A stretch of 64,000 bases of DNA, from positions 992,001 to 1,056,000 of the forward strand of contig NZ_JAUSTJ010000001.1 of NCBI RefSeq assembly GCF_030812785.1. The letters are read 5' to 3'. The DNA comes from Sphingomonas kyeonggiensis. GTDB lineage: Bacteria; Pseudomonadota; Alphaproteobacteria; Sphingomonadales; Sphingomonadaceae. This document shows positions 1-7,629 of this stretch, piece after piece (within the stretch, counting starts at the first letter, position 1; the number at the start of each line of letters is the position of its first letter). The position numbers and the translations under genes are program-made. The notes under the pieces are model-generated. The model was not told the DNA's origin. It ran no database searches and was given only the letters and a program-made list of their open reading frames with translations.

Positions 1-73
1 TTCGTGTGCTTGGCGATCTGCCCGGACGATTGTCCGCAGGCAGACCAAGTAGGGAGCGCGATTCCCTGCGGGG

Positions 74-1507
74 TCAGCGCGCCAGCAGCTCCATCGCTCG
101 GCCGTCGAGGAATGCCGGCACGGCCGCCGTCAATGCGTCGCGGAAGCGCGCATCCTCGGCCAGCTGGGCCGGGAACACCTCCCGCAGCGCCAGCGCCGCA
201 CTCGCCGGATCGGCACTTGAAGCAGCACCGGACAGCAGCTCGGCCAGCGGATCGGTGATCTTGTCGCCAGCCTCGGTCTTGCGGCGCAGGAAGGCGATCC
301 ACGCCGCTACCGGCACCGCCAGCCGCGCCACGTCTTCGCCCGCCGCCAACCGGTCGCGGACCGTGTCGAGCAGGCGATAGGGCAGCTTCTGCGAGCCGTC
401 CCAGGCGATCTGGCTGAGCAGATGGCGGATCGCCGGGTTGCGGAACCGGTCGAACACCGCGTCGGCATAGCCCTGCACGTCGAGGCCTCCGACCGGCTTG
501 AGCGAACCGGCGATATCCTCGTGCATCAGCCGGCTGGCAAAGCCGCCCAGCGCCGGATCGCTCACCGCCTCGAACACCGTCTCATGGCCCAGCGCCAGCC
601 CGATATAGGCTAGGCTCGAATGCGCGCCGTTGAGGATGCGCAGCTTGGCCTGCTCATAGCCCTGGACGTCGTTGGTCAGCGTGACGCCCGCGGCGGCGAG
701 ATCGGGGCCGTCGGCCAGCTCGAAGCGCTGCAGCACCCATTGGGTGAAGCGCTCGCGCTGCACTGCCGCTTTGTCTTCGACGCCGAGCTCATCCGCGATC
801 TTGGCGAGGAAGGCCGGGTCGCTCGCCGGGGTGATCGAATCGACCATCGAATCGGGGAAGGCGACCTCGCCTTCGATCCAGTCGGCCAGCCCGGCGTCCC
901 ATTCGCGGGCCAGCGCAACGCAGGCCGCGCGAAGCTTGCCGCCATTGCCGGTCATGTTGTCGCAGCACAGCATCGCAAAGGGTGCGGCACCCGCGGCGCG
1001 GCGCTCGGCTAGGCCCGAGACGATCCAGCCGATCACGCTCGCCGGCTCGGCGGGGCGAGCGCGGTCATGGACGATGTCGGCGTGGTTGAAATCAAGGGTG
1101 CCGTCGGCGGCGAGGCAATAACCCTTCTCGGTCACCGTGCTGGTGGCCAGCTTCACCGCCGGGTCGGCGAGCAAGGTGCGGAGCCGGGCGCCTTCGCCGG
1201 GGCCGATCGCGTCCGCATGGGCGGCGATGATGCGGGTCGCGGGCTCGCGGTCGATCACGGCCAGCGTGTAGAGCCCGTCCTGCGCCCTGAGCGCATCCAC
1301 CGTGCCGGCGCTGCGCAGCGAGATCGCGGCGATGCCCCAGCGCGGATCGCTGTCCAGTACCCGGTCGAAATAGGCGGCCTGGTGGGCGCGGTGGAAGGCG
1401 CCGGGGCCGAAATGGACCACGCCGGTGCGGATGGCGGCGGGATCGTGTCCGGGCCGCGCAACGGCGGCGGGAAGCGAGGCGAGGGCGGCGCGCGAAAGAC
1501 TGGTCAT
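74..1507 (-). CDS. Mannitol dehydrogenase / fructuronate reductase family oxidoreductase
   Basis: This 477-residue protein belongs to the long-chain polyol dehydrogenase family (mannitol 2-dehydrogenase, fructuronate reductase UxuB, tagaturonate reductase), which interconverts a ketose or ketouronate and its polyol with NAD(H) in the cytoplasm. An N-terminal Rossmann segment carries VVHFGPGAFHRAHQ near residues 30-43. A DNMTGNG motif follows mid-protein. The C-terminal catalytic motif is KLRILNGAH starting at Lys288, with Asn at +5 and His at +8, the same spacing as the Lys/Asn/His triad of bacterial mannitol 2-dehydrogenase. The length is normal for the family and the ATG is preceded by a G-rich stretch. 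No other hexuronate or mannitol gene is visible downstream of it within the window, so the exact substrate cannot be assigned. The first 73 bases of the window contain no recognisable gene part. Confidence 0.88.
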   Translation of the reverse strand: MTSLSRAALASLPAAVARPGHDPAAIRTGVVHFGPGAFHRAHQAAYFDRVLDSDPRWGIAAISLRSAGTVDALRAQDGLYTLAVIDREPATRIIAAHADAIGPGEGARLRTLLADPAVKLATSTVTEKGYCLAADGTLDFNHADIVHDRARPAEPASVIGWIVSGLAERRAAGAAPFAMLCCDNMTGNGGKLRAACVALAREWDAGLADWIEGEVAFPDSMVDSITPASDPAFLAKIADELGVEDKAAVQRERFTQWVLQRFELADGPDLAAAGVTLTNDVQGYEQAKLRILNGAHSSLAYIGLALGHETVFEAVSDPALGGFASRLMHEDIAGSLKPVGGLDVQGYADAVFDRFRNPAIRHLLSQIAWDGSQKLPYRLLDTVRDRLAAGEDVARLAVPVAAWIAFLRRKTEAGDKITDPLAELLSGAASSADPASAALALREVFPAQLAEDARFRDALTAAVPAFLDGRAMELLAR

Positions 1508-1581
1508 GCCCCCGGTGTCAACGCGTCCGTGCGGGCAAAGTCAATGGCCCGGCGTTGCATCCAGCGGGAAGGGCGTAGCAG

Positions 1582-2619
1582 TCAGTAGCTATGCGCTCCA
1601 GCGGGATTGGATCCCGGGATTCGCGAGCCGGTATAGCGCCGCTGCGAAACCGCACCCTCAGGCATCAGGAAACGGACCTGCCGGTTGGGGAAGTCGATAT
1701 CGACCCGGCGAAAGGCGCGCAGCGCGTCCATGCCGAGCAACAGTGCCGGGCGCTTGGTAAGGCCGAAGCGCTCGAACGGCGTCACATCGGCAAAGGCGAC
1801 CGGCATGGCGCCGAAGCGCACCTTGCCGACCAGGATGTCGGGCACCTGGGTATAGTCGGCGGCTGTCTGGGCGCCGGTCACGCTGGTCAGCTGGATTCGC
1901 TGCGGCTTGGGCGCATTGCGGCCCACCCGCTTGCGCAGCGCGCTGTTGCCCATCGTTACCTGGCTGCCCGTGTCGAGCACCACCTGGATGCGCGTCGTGC
2001 CGTAATAGGCGTCGGTCACGATCAATTGGCCGAACACGTTCTTGGCGGTGACGATGATCTCGTCGGGATCGCGCCGGGTGACGGTCTTGCGCTTCACGCT
2101 GGGGCGAACCGCCATAGTGCCGTTCTCAAAGTCGATCGTCACCTGGTGGTTACGCAGCGTGTCGATGCCAAGCAGGCCGAGCGCCCCAAGGTTGCGCGCC
2201 TCCAGCGCGGGGGCGACGATCGTGTGTTGCTCGCCGATCGACTTGATGCTCAGCCCGGGCACCACCACCGTGTTGACCGTATCGCGCCCGGTCATCGAGG
2301 TGATGATCACCGGGGTAGAGGTGCCGAGCCGCAGCGAACCGGCCAGCTCGCGGGCGATGACGGTACGCTCCGCGCCGGTGTCGATGATGAAGTTGTAGGG
2401 CCCCTTGTCGCCCACCGCGACGGGGACGGTGAGGCGCTTGTCGATCTCGCCCAGCGCGAGCAGGGTCGCCTCGACATCCTCCGGCTTGGGCACGGTCAGC
2501 TCGGGATCCTGGGCACGGACCACGGGCGGCGGGGCGTGCTCGCTCGGGTTCTGGGTGAGGTCACGCGCTCCGGCGGTTGCGGCCAGCGGGAGCAGGAGAA
2601 GCACTGCAAGCCTTTTCAT
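1582..2619 (-). CDS. Exported retropepsin-like aspartic protease
   Basis: The 345-residue protein starts with a signal peptide (MKRLAVLLLLPLAATAGA) and contains two retropepsin-like halves, each with a hydrophobic-hydrophobic-DTG motif: FIIDTGAERTV with Asp80 and VVLDTGSQVTMG with Asp216. The order of motifs fits a bacterial clan AA protease with two DTG lobes in one chain, unlike viral retropepsins that dimerise. It is therefore predicted to be a periplasmic or secreted peptidase; the substrate is unknown. It lies 62 bp downstream of the helicase on the same strand. No Shine-Dalgarno stands at normal distance from the ATG, because a dyad fills that space (see the regulatory entry). Confidence 0.82.
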   Translation of the reverse strand: MKRLAVLLLLPLAATAGARDLTQNPSEHAPPPVVRAQDPELTVPKPEDVEATLLALGEIDKRLTVPVAVGDKGPYNFIIDTGAERTVIARELAGSLRLGTSTPVIITSMTGRDTVNTVVVPGLSIKSIGEQHTIVAPALEARNLGALGLLGIDTLRNHQVTIDFENGTMAVRPSVKRKTVTRRDPDEIIVTAKNVFGQLIVTDAYYGTTRIQVVLDTGSQVTMGNSALRKRVGRNAPKPQRIQLTSVTGAQTAADYTQVPDILVGKVRFGAMPVAFADVTPFERFGLTKRPALLLGMDALRAFRRVDIDFPNRQVRFLMPEGAVSQRRYTGSRIPGSNPAGAHSY

Positions 2620-2621
2620 GG

Positions 2622-2643
2622 ATGTGAAGATACACCTTCACAT
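2622..2643 (-). promoter_or_regulatory. Dyad just upstream of the aspartic protease start
   Basis: Perfect 8-bp inverted repeat, ATGTGAAG/CTTCACAT, with a 6-nt centre, ending 2 nt before the protease ATG. It could be a repressor operator or an RNA hairpin over the ribosome entry site. Which of these applies is not decided by the sequence. Confidence 0.4.
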
Positions 2644-2681
2644 GCTGCGCAGCAATATTTCTGGAATGTTTCTGTCCCAGT

Positions 2682-5108
2682 CTAGTCGAGCCGCATCGCT
2701 TCGGCGGCGATGTCCTCGGCTTCCATCAGCAGCGCGTCCTCGGTCATGCCCTGCGCGACATTCTCGCGGCCGATCATGATGAGCACCGGCACCGCCATCG
2801 GCGAGACGCGGGGCAGGTCGACATGCAGCATCGTGTCGGCCGCAGTGTCGAGCAGATGGCCGAGGCGCCCGACATCGGTCATCCGGGCCCGGGCATCGGC
2901 CCAGGCGGCGCGCAGGAGGAGGTGATCGGGCTCGTACTTGCGCAGCACGTCGTAGATCAGGTCGGTGGAGAAGGTGACCTGGCGCCCGGTCTTCTTCTTG
3001 CCCGGATGCTGCCGCTCGACCAGCCCGCCGATGATCGCCACTTCGCGGAAGGCGCGCTTGAGCAGTGCCGAGCTTTGCACCCATTCGACGAACTCATGCT
3101 CGAGGATGTCGGGCGAGAAGAGCGCGGCGGGATCAGCGATCTTCTCGAGCCCGTAGACGGCGAGGGCATAGTCGTTGGCGACGAAGCCCAGCGGCTTGAG
3201 CCCCAGCGCCTCCATCCGCCGGGTGATCAGCATGCCCAGCGACTGGTGCGCGTTCCAGCCCTCGAAGCTGTAGGCGACCATGTGGTGCTTGCCTTCGTGC
3301 GGGAAGGTCTCGACCAGCAGCTGCCCCGGGGCAGGAATGGCGGAACGCCGCTCCTGCACCTCCAGCCATTCGCGGACATCGTCGGGGAAGCGGCGCCACT
3401 GGCTGCGGTCGTGGAGGAAATGGCGGACGCGCTCGGCCAGGGTCGCGGTGATCGCCAGCCGGGCGCCCATATAGGAGACGTAGCGCGCCGGCTTGGCGGT
3501 GGCGCGGACGATCAGGTCGGTCAGCTCGACGCGTTCCACCTCCACCGCCATGCCGGCGAAGACGAAGGCATCGCCGGGCGAGAGCTGGGTGCCGAACGCC
3601 TCCTCGACCTTGCCGAGCCGGCGGCCATTCTTGAAGCGGACCTCCATCATCGGCGATTCGACGATGATCCCGGCATTGAGCCGATGCTGCGCAACAAAGG
3701 CCGGGGTGGTCACCCGCCACAGCCCGTCCTTACCCTTGGTCAGCCGCTTGAACTTGTCATAGGCGCGTAGGGCATAGCCGCCATCGGCGATGAAGCTCAG
3801 CACTCGGTCGAACACCTCGTCCGCCAACGCCGAATAGGGCAATGCTGCGCGGATCTCGTGCAGCAACTGGTCGCGGTCGAACGGCGCGGCGCAGGCGCAG
3901 GCCATGACGTGCTGGGCCAGCACATCGAGTGCGCCGGGGCGGAAGACATCTGGATCGAGTTCGCCATGCTCGACGGCATCGAGCGCGGCGCGTGCCTCGA
4001 GATATTCGAAGCGGTTGCCGGGGACGAGCACCGCTTCCGAGGGCTCGTCGAGGCGGTGGTTGGCGCGGCCGATGCGCTGGAGCAGGCGCGAGGAGCCCTT
4101 GGGCGCGCCCATCTGGATCACGCAATCGACATCGCCCCAATCGACGCCGAGATCGAGGCTGGCAGTGGCGACCAGCGCGCGCAGCTGCCCATCGGCCATC
4201 GCCTGTTCGGCCCGCTGTCGTGCCTCCAGGCTCAGGCTGCCATGATGCACGCCGATCGGCAGCTTGAGCTCGTTGACCTTCCACAGCTGCTGGAAGACCA
4301 GCTCGGCCAGGCCGCGAGTGTTGCAGAAGACGATCGTCGTCTTGTGCGTCTCGATCTCGGCCATCACCTGGGGGATGGCATAGACGCCCGAATGGCCGGC
4401 CCAGGGCACCCGGTCCTCGGGGAGCAGGATGGCGATATTGGGCTCCGCGCCCTTCTCGCCCTGCACCAGGGTGACCGCGTCGATGTCGCCATGCGGCGCG
4501 AGCCAAGCGCGGTAGCCGTCGGGATCCGCCACCGTCGCCGAGAGCGCAACGCGGCGCAGATGCGGGGCGAGGTGCTGTAGCCGGGCCATGGCCAGGGCGA
4601 GCAGGTCGCCGCGCTTGCCGGTGGCAAAGGCATGGACCTCGTCGATCACCACGGTCTTCAGCCCCTCGAACATCGTCAGGCTGTCCTCATAGGACAGCAG
4701 CAGGCTGAGCGACTCGGGCGTGGTCAGCAGGATCTGCGGCGGCCGGGCGCGCTGGCGGACCTTCTTCTCCCAGGGCGTGTCGCCGGTGCGCGTCTCGACG
4801 CGGATCGGGGCGCCCATCTCGTCGATCGGGGTGAGCAGGTTGCGCTGCACGTCCACCGCCAGCGCCTTGAGCGGCGAGATGTAGAGCGTGTGCAGCCCGT
4901 CGGCCGGGTTCTCGATCAGATCGGCGAGCGTCGGCAGGAAGCCGGCCAGCGTCTTGCCCGCGCCGGTGGGGGCGACGAGCAGGGCATGCTCGCCGCGGCG
5001 GCCCGCCTCGAGCATCTCGAGCTGGTGGCGGCGCGGCGCCCAGCCGCGGCTTGCGAACCAGTCCTGCAATATCGGGGGGAGCTGGGAACCAAGGGCCATC
5101 CCGCCCAT
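2682..5108 (-). CDS. Ligase-associated DNA damage response DEXH-box helicase (Lhr-like)
   Basis: A superfamily 2 helicase of 808 residues. It has Walker A APTGAGKT (residues 46-53), DEVH box (156-159), the SAT motif VALSATV, and motif VI QRIGRANHR. The N-terminus PPILQDWFASRGWAPRRHQ and the long C-terminal Lhr-type winged-helix/DUF4145-like part match the helicase of the ligase-associated DNA damage response set (ATP-dependent ligase, MBL-fold exonuclease, PdeM, Lhr-like helicase). The reading frame stays open upstream to 6062, but that part is antisense to the exonuclease and is not coding. I chose ATG 5108; an in-frame ATG at 5099 is the alternative, and conserved sequence begins directly after it. 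The divergent exonuclease starts 9 bp away. The usual PdeM gene is not found next to it. Confidence 0.9.
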   Translation of the reverse strand: MGGMALGSQLPPILQDWFASRGWAPRRHQLEMLEAGRRGEHALLVAPTGAGKTLAGFLPTLADLIENPADGLHTLYISPLKALAVDVQRNLLTPIDEMGAPIRVETRTGDTPWEKKVRQRARPPQILLTTPESLSLLLSYEDSLTMFEGLKTVVIDEVHAFATGKRGDLLALAMARLQHLAPHLRRVALSATVADPDGYRAWLAPHGDIDAVTLVQGEKGAEPNIAILLPEDRVPWAGHSGVYAIPQVMAEIETHKTTIVFCNTRGLAELVFQQLWKVNELKLPIGVHHGSLSLEARQRAEQAMADGQLRALVATASLDLGVDWGDVDCVIQMGAPKGSSRLLQRIGRANHRLDEPSEAVLVPGNRFEYLEARAALDAVEHGELDPDVFRPGALDVLAQHVMACACAAPFDRDQLLHEIRAALPYSALADEVFDRVLSFIADGGYALRAYDKFKRLTKGKDGLWRVTTPAFVAQHRLNAGIIVESPMMEVRFKNGRRLGKVEEAFGTQLSPGDAFVFAGMAVEVERVELTDLIVRATAKPARYVSYMGARLAITATLAERVRHFLHDRSQWRRFPDDVREWLEVQERRSAIPAPGQLLVETFPHEGKHHMVAYSFEGWNAHQSLGMLITRRMEALGLKPLGFVANDYALAVYGLEKIADPAALFSPDILEHEFVEWVQSSALLKRAFREVAIIGGLVERQHPGKKKTGRQVTFSTDLIYDVLRKYEPDHLLLRAAWADARARMTDVGRLGHLLDTAADTMLHVDLPRVSPMAVPVLIMIGRENVAQGMTEDALLMEAEDIAAEAMRLD

Positions 5109-5117
5109 ATAGGCATG

Positions 5118-6116
5118 ATGGCGAAGCTCGGCGACTGGATCGATCCGCGGCCCACGGGCATCTATCTGCCTGCGGCCGATATCTGGATCGACCCGTCGCA
5201 GCCGGTCCGCCGCGCGCTGGTGACGCATGGCCATGCCGATCACGCCCGGGGCGGGCACGAGGCGGTATGGGCGACGCCGCAGACGCTGGCGATCATGGAA
5301 GCGCGTTACGGCCCGCAGCAGGGCAATCCGGTGGAATATGGCGAGCGGATCGCGATGCACGGCATCGACATCCGCTTTGTCCCCGCCGGCCATGTCCTCG
5401 GCTCGGCCCAGATCGTGCTCGAGCATCGGGGCGAGCGGATCGTCGTCTCGGGTGATTACAAGCGCCGCGCGGACCCGACCTGCGCGCCCTTCGAGCCGGT
5501 GCCGTGCGACGTGTTCGTCACCGAGGCGACGTTCGGGCTCCCCGTATTTCGCCATCCGGAGACGCATGACGAGCTCGACAAGCTGCTTGCTGCCCTGCGC
5601 GCCAATCCGGAGCGCTGCGTGCTGGTCGGCGCCTATGCGTTGGGCAAGGCGCAGCGGGTGATCAGCGAACTGCGCGTGCTGGGGTTCGACGATCCCATCT
5701 ACATCCACGGCGCGCTCCAGCGGCTCTGCGACCTCTATGTCGAGCAAGGCGTCGACCTGGGCGAGCTGCGACCGGCCACCGGCGTCGCCAAGGCCGAGCT
5801 GCAGGGCCGCATCATCCTCTGTCCGCCGGGCGCGCTCAACGACCGCTGGTCGCGGCGGCTGCCCGATCCGATCACCGCGATGGCATCGGGCTGGATGCGG
5901 GTGCGTCAGCGTGCCCGGCAGCGCAATGTCGAGCTGCCGCTGATCCTCTCCGACCATGCCGACTGGGACGAACTGACCCGCACGATCCTGGAGCTCGAAC
6001 CACGCGAGGTGTGGGTGACGCATGGCCGCGAGGACGCGCTGGTCCATTGGTGCCGGCTGCATCAGGTGAAAGCCAGGGCGCTGGATCTCGCCGGGTTCGA
6101 GGACGAGGACGACTGA
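5118..6116 (+). CDS. Ligase-associated DNA damage response exonuclease (MBL-fold)
   Basis: The 332-residue protein is a metallo-beta-lactamase-fold nuclease of the SNM1/CPSF type. It shows the metal motif THGHADHARGG (His37, His39, Asp41, His42), a VPAGHVLGSAQ segment typical of beta-CASP-like nucleases, VVSGDYK, and a late LSDHADWDEL. It opens with AKLGDWIDPRPTGIYL, a common start for this family. In other bacteria it works with the Lhr-like helicase and an ATP-dependent ligase in DNA repair; here the helicase is divergent and adjacent, the ligase 11 kb away. ATG 5115 directly precedes ATG 5118 and cannot be excluded. There is no clear Shine-Dalgarno, so a leaderless or very short-leader transcript is possible. 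Confidence 0.9.
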   Translation: MAKLGDWIDPRPTGIYLPAADIWIDPSQPVRRALVTHGHADHARGGHEAVWATPQTLAIMEARYGPQQGNPVEYGERIAMHGIDIRFVPAGHVLGSAQIVLEHRGERIVVSGDYKRRADPTCAPFEPVPCDVFVTEATFGLPVFRHPETHDELDKLLAALRANPERCVLVGAYALGKAQRVISELRVLGFDDPIYIHGALQRLCDLYVEQGVDLGELRPATGVAKAELQGRIILCPPGALNDRWSRRLPDPITAMASGWMRVRQRARQRNVELPLILSDHADWDELTRTILELEPREVWVTHGREDALVHWCRLHQVKARALDLAGFEDEDD

Positions 6117-6192
6117 GCCTGCCGATCCAACAGCGCCATCCCGATTCTCCGCAGAAATGTTGAATCTCTTGCGTCGTTTCAGGGGCAGGCGG

Positions 6193-6348
6193 CGCGGAAG
6201 TTCACTAAGTTCGCACTAGCGAGCGCCGACATCGCCGCCGCCGCATATTATGATTGCCCGTGCCCGATCCAATTTTTCCAACAACATGAAATAGCGGCGG
6301 GAAATTCCCGGCCGCCGGAGCACAACAGACGAAATCCTACTTTGCAAG
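6193..6348 (+). repeat. Composite intergenic element, copy 1
   Basis: This 156-bp stretch in the convergent gap between the exonuclease and the STAS-like gene matches a second stretch at 53642-53812. Block A (6193-6214, containing AAGTTCACTAAGTTCGC) differs from copy 2 at one base. Block B (6331-6348, GAAATCCTACTTTGCAAG) also differs at one base. Between them sits a hairpin with arms at 6294-6301 and 6307-6315 (one bulged G, 5-nt loop), 15 nt before block B; copy 2 has a hairpin of different sequence 16 nt before block B. The gap 6117-6352 holds nothing else recognisable. It may be a structured RNA or a dispersed repeat. Confidence 0.6.
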
Positions 6349-6352
6349 CCGC

Positions 6353-6739
6353 TCAGGCGGCGGCGCGGTCCGAGCCGGAGAACAGCCAGGCTTCCGCCGT
6401 CGCGCTATCGTCGAAACAGCGAGCGTAGCGCTGATCGAGCGCGCGGCCGAGCTGCGTGCGTGCCAGCGTCCGACCGATCACGAAGGCGAGCCGGCGCGAG
6501 CGATAGGCCGGATCGGCCAGCATCGTACGGAACATCTCCACACTGTCCTGCGCCTGGATCTTCATCTCGCGCAGGTCATTCAGCGTAAGATGCTGGTTTG
6601 GCCCGCAGCGTAGCTGCGTGTGCGCCTCTGCACGCCGGGCCAGAAAGGCATCGATATCCTCGGCCGTGAAGAAGCCGCTCATCCGGATGCGGATGAGGTC
6701 ACGGGCAGGCTCGACATCAATGGTGAAATCGGCGGACAT
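6353..6739 (-). CDS. STAS/SpoIIAA-like domain protein
   Basis: A 128-residue soluble protein that resembles the small stand-alone SpoIIAA-like proteins of alphaproteobacteria. It begins with a strand-rich segment (FTIDVEPARDLIRIRMSGFF) followed by TAEDIDAFLARR, a typical beta-beta-helix opening of a STAS-like fold. A later segment RRLAFVIGRTLARTQLGRAL looks like a second strand-helix unit. There is no signal peptide and no catalytic motif. It is monocistronic; its stop lies 4 nt from block B of the intergenic element. The function is unknown; roles as a regulatory or lipid-binding domain are only suggested by the family. Confidence 0.6.
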   Translation of the reverse strand: MSADFTIDVEPARDLIRIRMSGFFTAEDIDAFLARRAEAHTQLRCGPNQHLTLNDLREMKIQAQDSVEMFRTMLADPAYRSRRLAFVIGRTLARTQLGRALDQRYARCFDDSATAEAWLFSGSDRAAA

Positions 6740-6798
6740 CGAATCGGCGATACCTCGCTGCTGGCTACCAAAATGCTAAGGCCACGGGTTCCCTAGCG

Positions 6799-7629
6799 TC
6801 AACGGGTCCTGGGCCAGGCGAGCGTGGCGACCACTGGATAATGGTCCGACGGATAGAGCTCGCCGCGATGCGTATCGATCGTGCGATAGCCGCGCACGGT
6901 GAAGCCGCGGGTGAAGAGCCAGTCGATCCGCCGATCGGCCACGCCCTTGAAGCCGTGGAAGGTCGCCTCCGGGCCTGTCGGGCGTGCGACGGCAGTGCGG
7001 GCGTCCGCCAAGGTTTCCGCGAGCGCCGCGTGCGACCTGGATTCGGGCGCGGTGTTGAAGTCGCCGGTGAGAACGACCGGCACACCCTTCGGCAAGGCCG
7101 CAATGCGCTTGCGGATCAGTTCCGCGCATTTCTCGCGCGCCGCTTCGTCCTCTTCGCGATAGGGGAAATGGGTGTTGAGCAGGTAGAAGCGCTTGCCGGC
7201 CTTCGTCTCGAACAGGCCCCAGGTCACCATGCGCGGGAAGATGTTGCCCCAGCTGATGCTCGCGACCACATCGGGCGTATCCGACAGCCAGAAATTGCCT
7301 TGCTCGACCAGCTTGAGCCGGTCGCGGCGATAGAAGACGCCCATATGCTCGTCGGCATGGCCGCCACGCCGGTCGATCCCGAACCAGCTATATTGCGGCA
7401 GCTTGGCGACGAGATGGTCGCCTTGAAGCTGGAACAGCTCCTGCGTGCCGATCACGTCGGGCGCGGCGGCGGCGACGGTCTCGACGAACAGGTCGCGGCG
7501 CTTCTCCCAGACATTGGCGCCGTCGTTCGGCGAGGGATAGCGGACGTTGAAGCTCATCACGACGAGCCTGTCCTGCGCCTGCGCCGCCACCGGGGCGAGC
7601 AGGGCGAGCAACAACCACAGGAAACGCAT
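6799..7629 (-). CDS. Exported endonuclease/exonuclease/phosphatase (EEP) family protein
   Basis: The 276-residue protein has a signal peptide (MRFLWLLLALLAPVAAQA) and the EEP-fold motifs in order: MSFNVRYPSPNDG, APDVIGTQE with the metal-binding Glu, VVLTGDFNTAP, and SDHYPVVATL near the end. EEP enzymes hydrolyse phosphodiester or phosphomonoester bonds in DNA, sphingomyelin or inositol phosphates; export argues against a DNA repair role and suits a periplasmic phosphodiesterase. The ATG at 7629 shares one base with the rpoN stop (TGATG), so the gene is translationally coupled as the last gene of the rnd-lptCAB-rpoN run. A TTG lies one codon upstream, which I judge less likely. Confidence 0.83.
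   Translation of the reverse strand: MRFLWLLLALLAPVAAQAQDRLVVMSFNVRYPSPNDGANVWEKRRDLFVETVAAAAPDVIGTQELFQLQGDHLVAKLPQYSWFGIDRRGGHADEHMGVFYRRDRLKLVEQGNFWLSDTPDVVASISWGNIFPRMVTWGLFETKAGKRFYLLNTHFPYREEDEAAREKCAELIRKRIAALPKGVPVVLTGDFNTAPESRSHAALAETLADARTAVARPTGPEATFHGFKGVADRRIDWLFTRGFTVRGYRTIDTHRGELYPSDHYPVVATLAWPRTR

Noticed and set aside
1-73. 3' end of a gene at the window edge
   Set aside because: The 73 bases are too few to identify any product.
5109-6062. Open frame extending the helicase upstream by 318 residues
   Set aside because: It is antisense to the exonuclease, rich in Arg/His/Asp as expected of a shadow frame, and family helicases start at the PPILQDWF segment.
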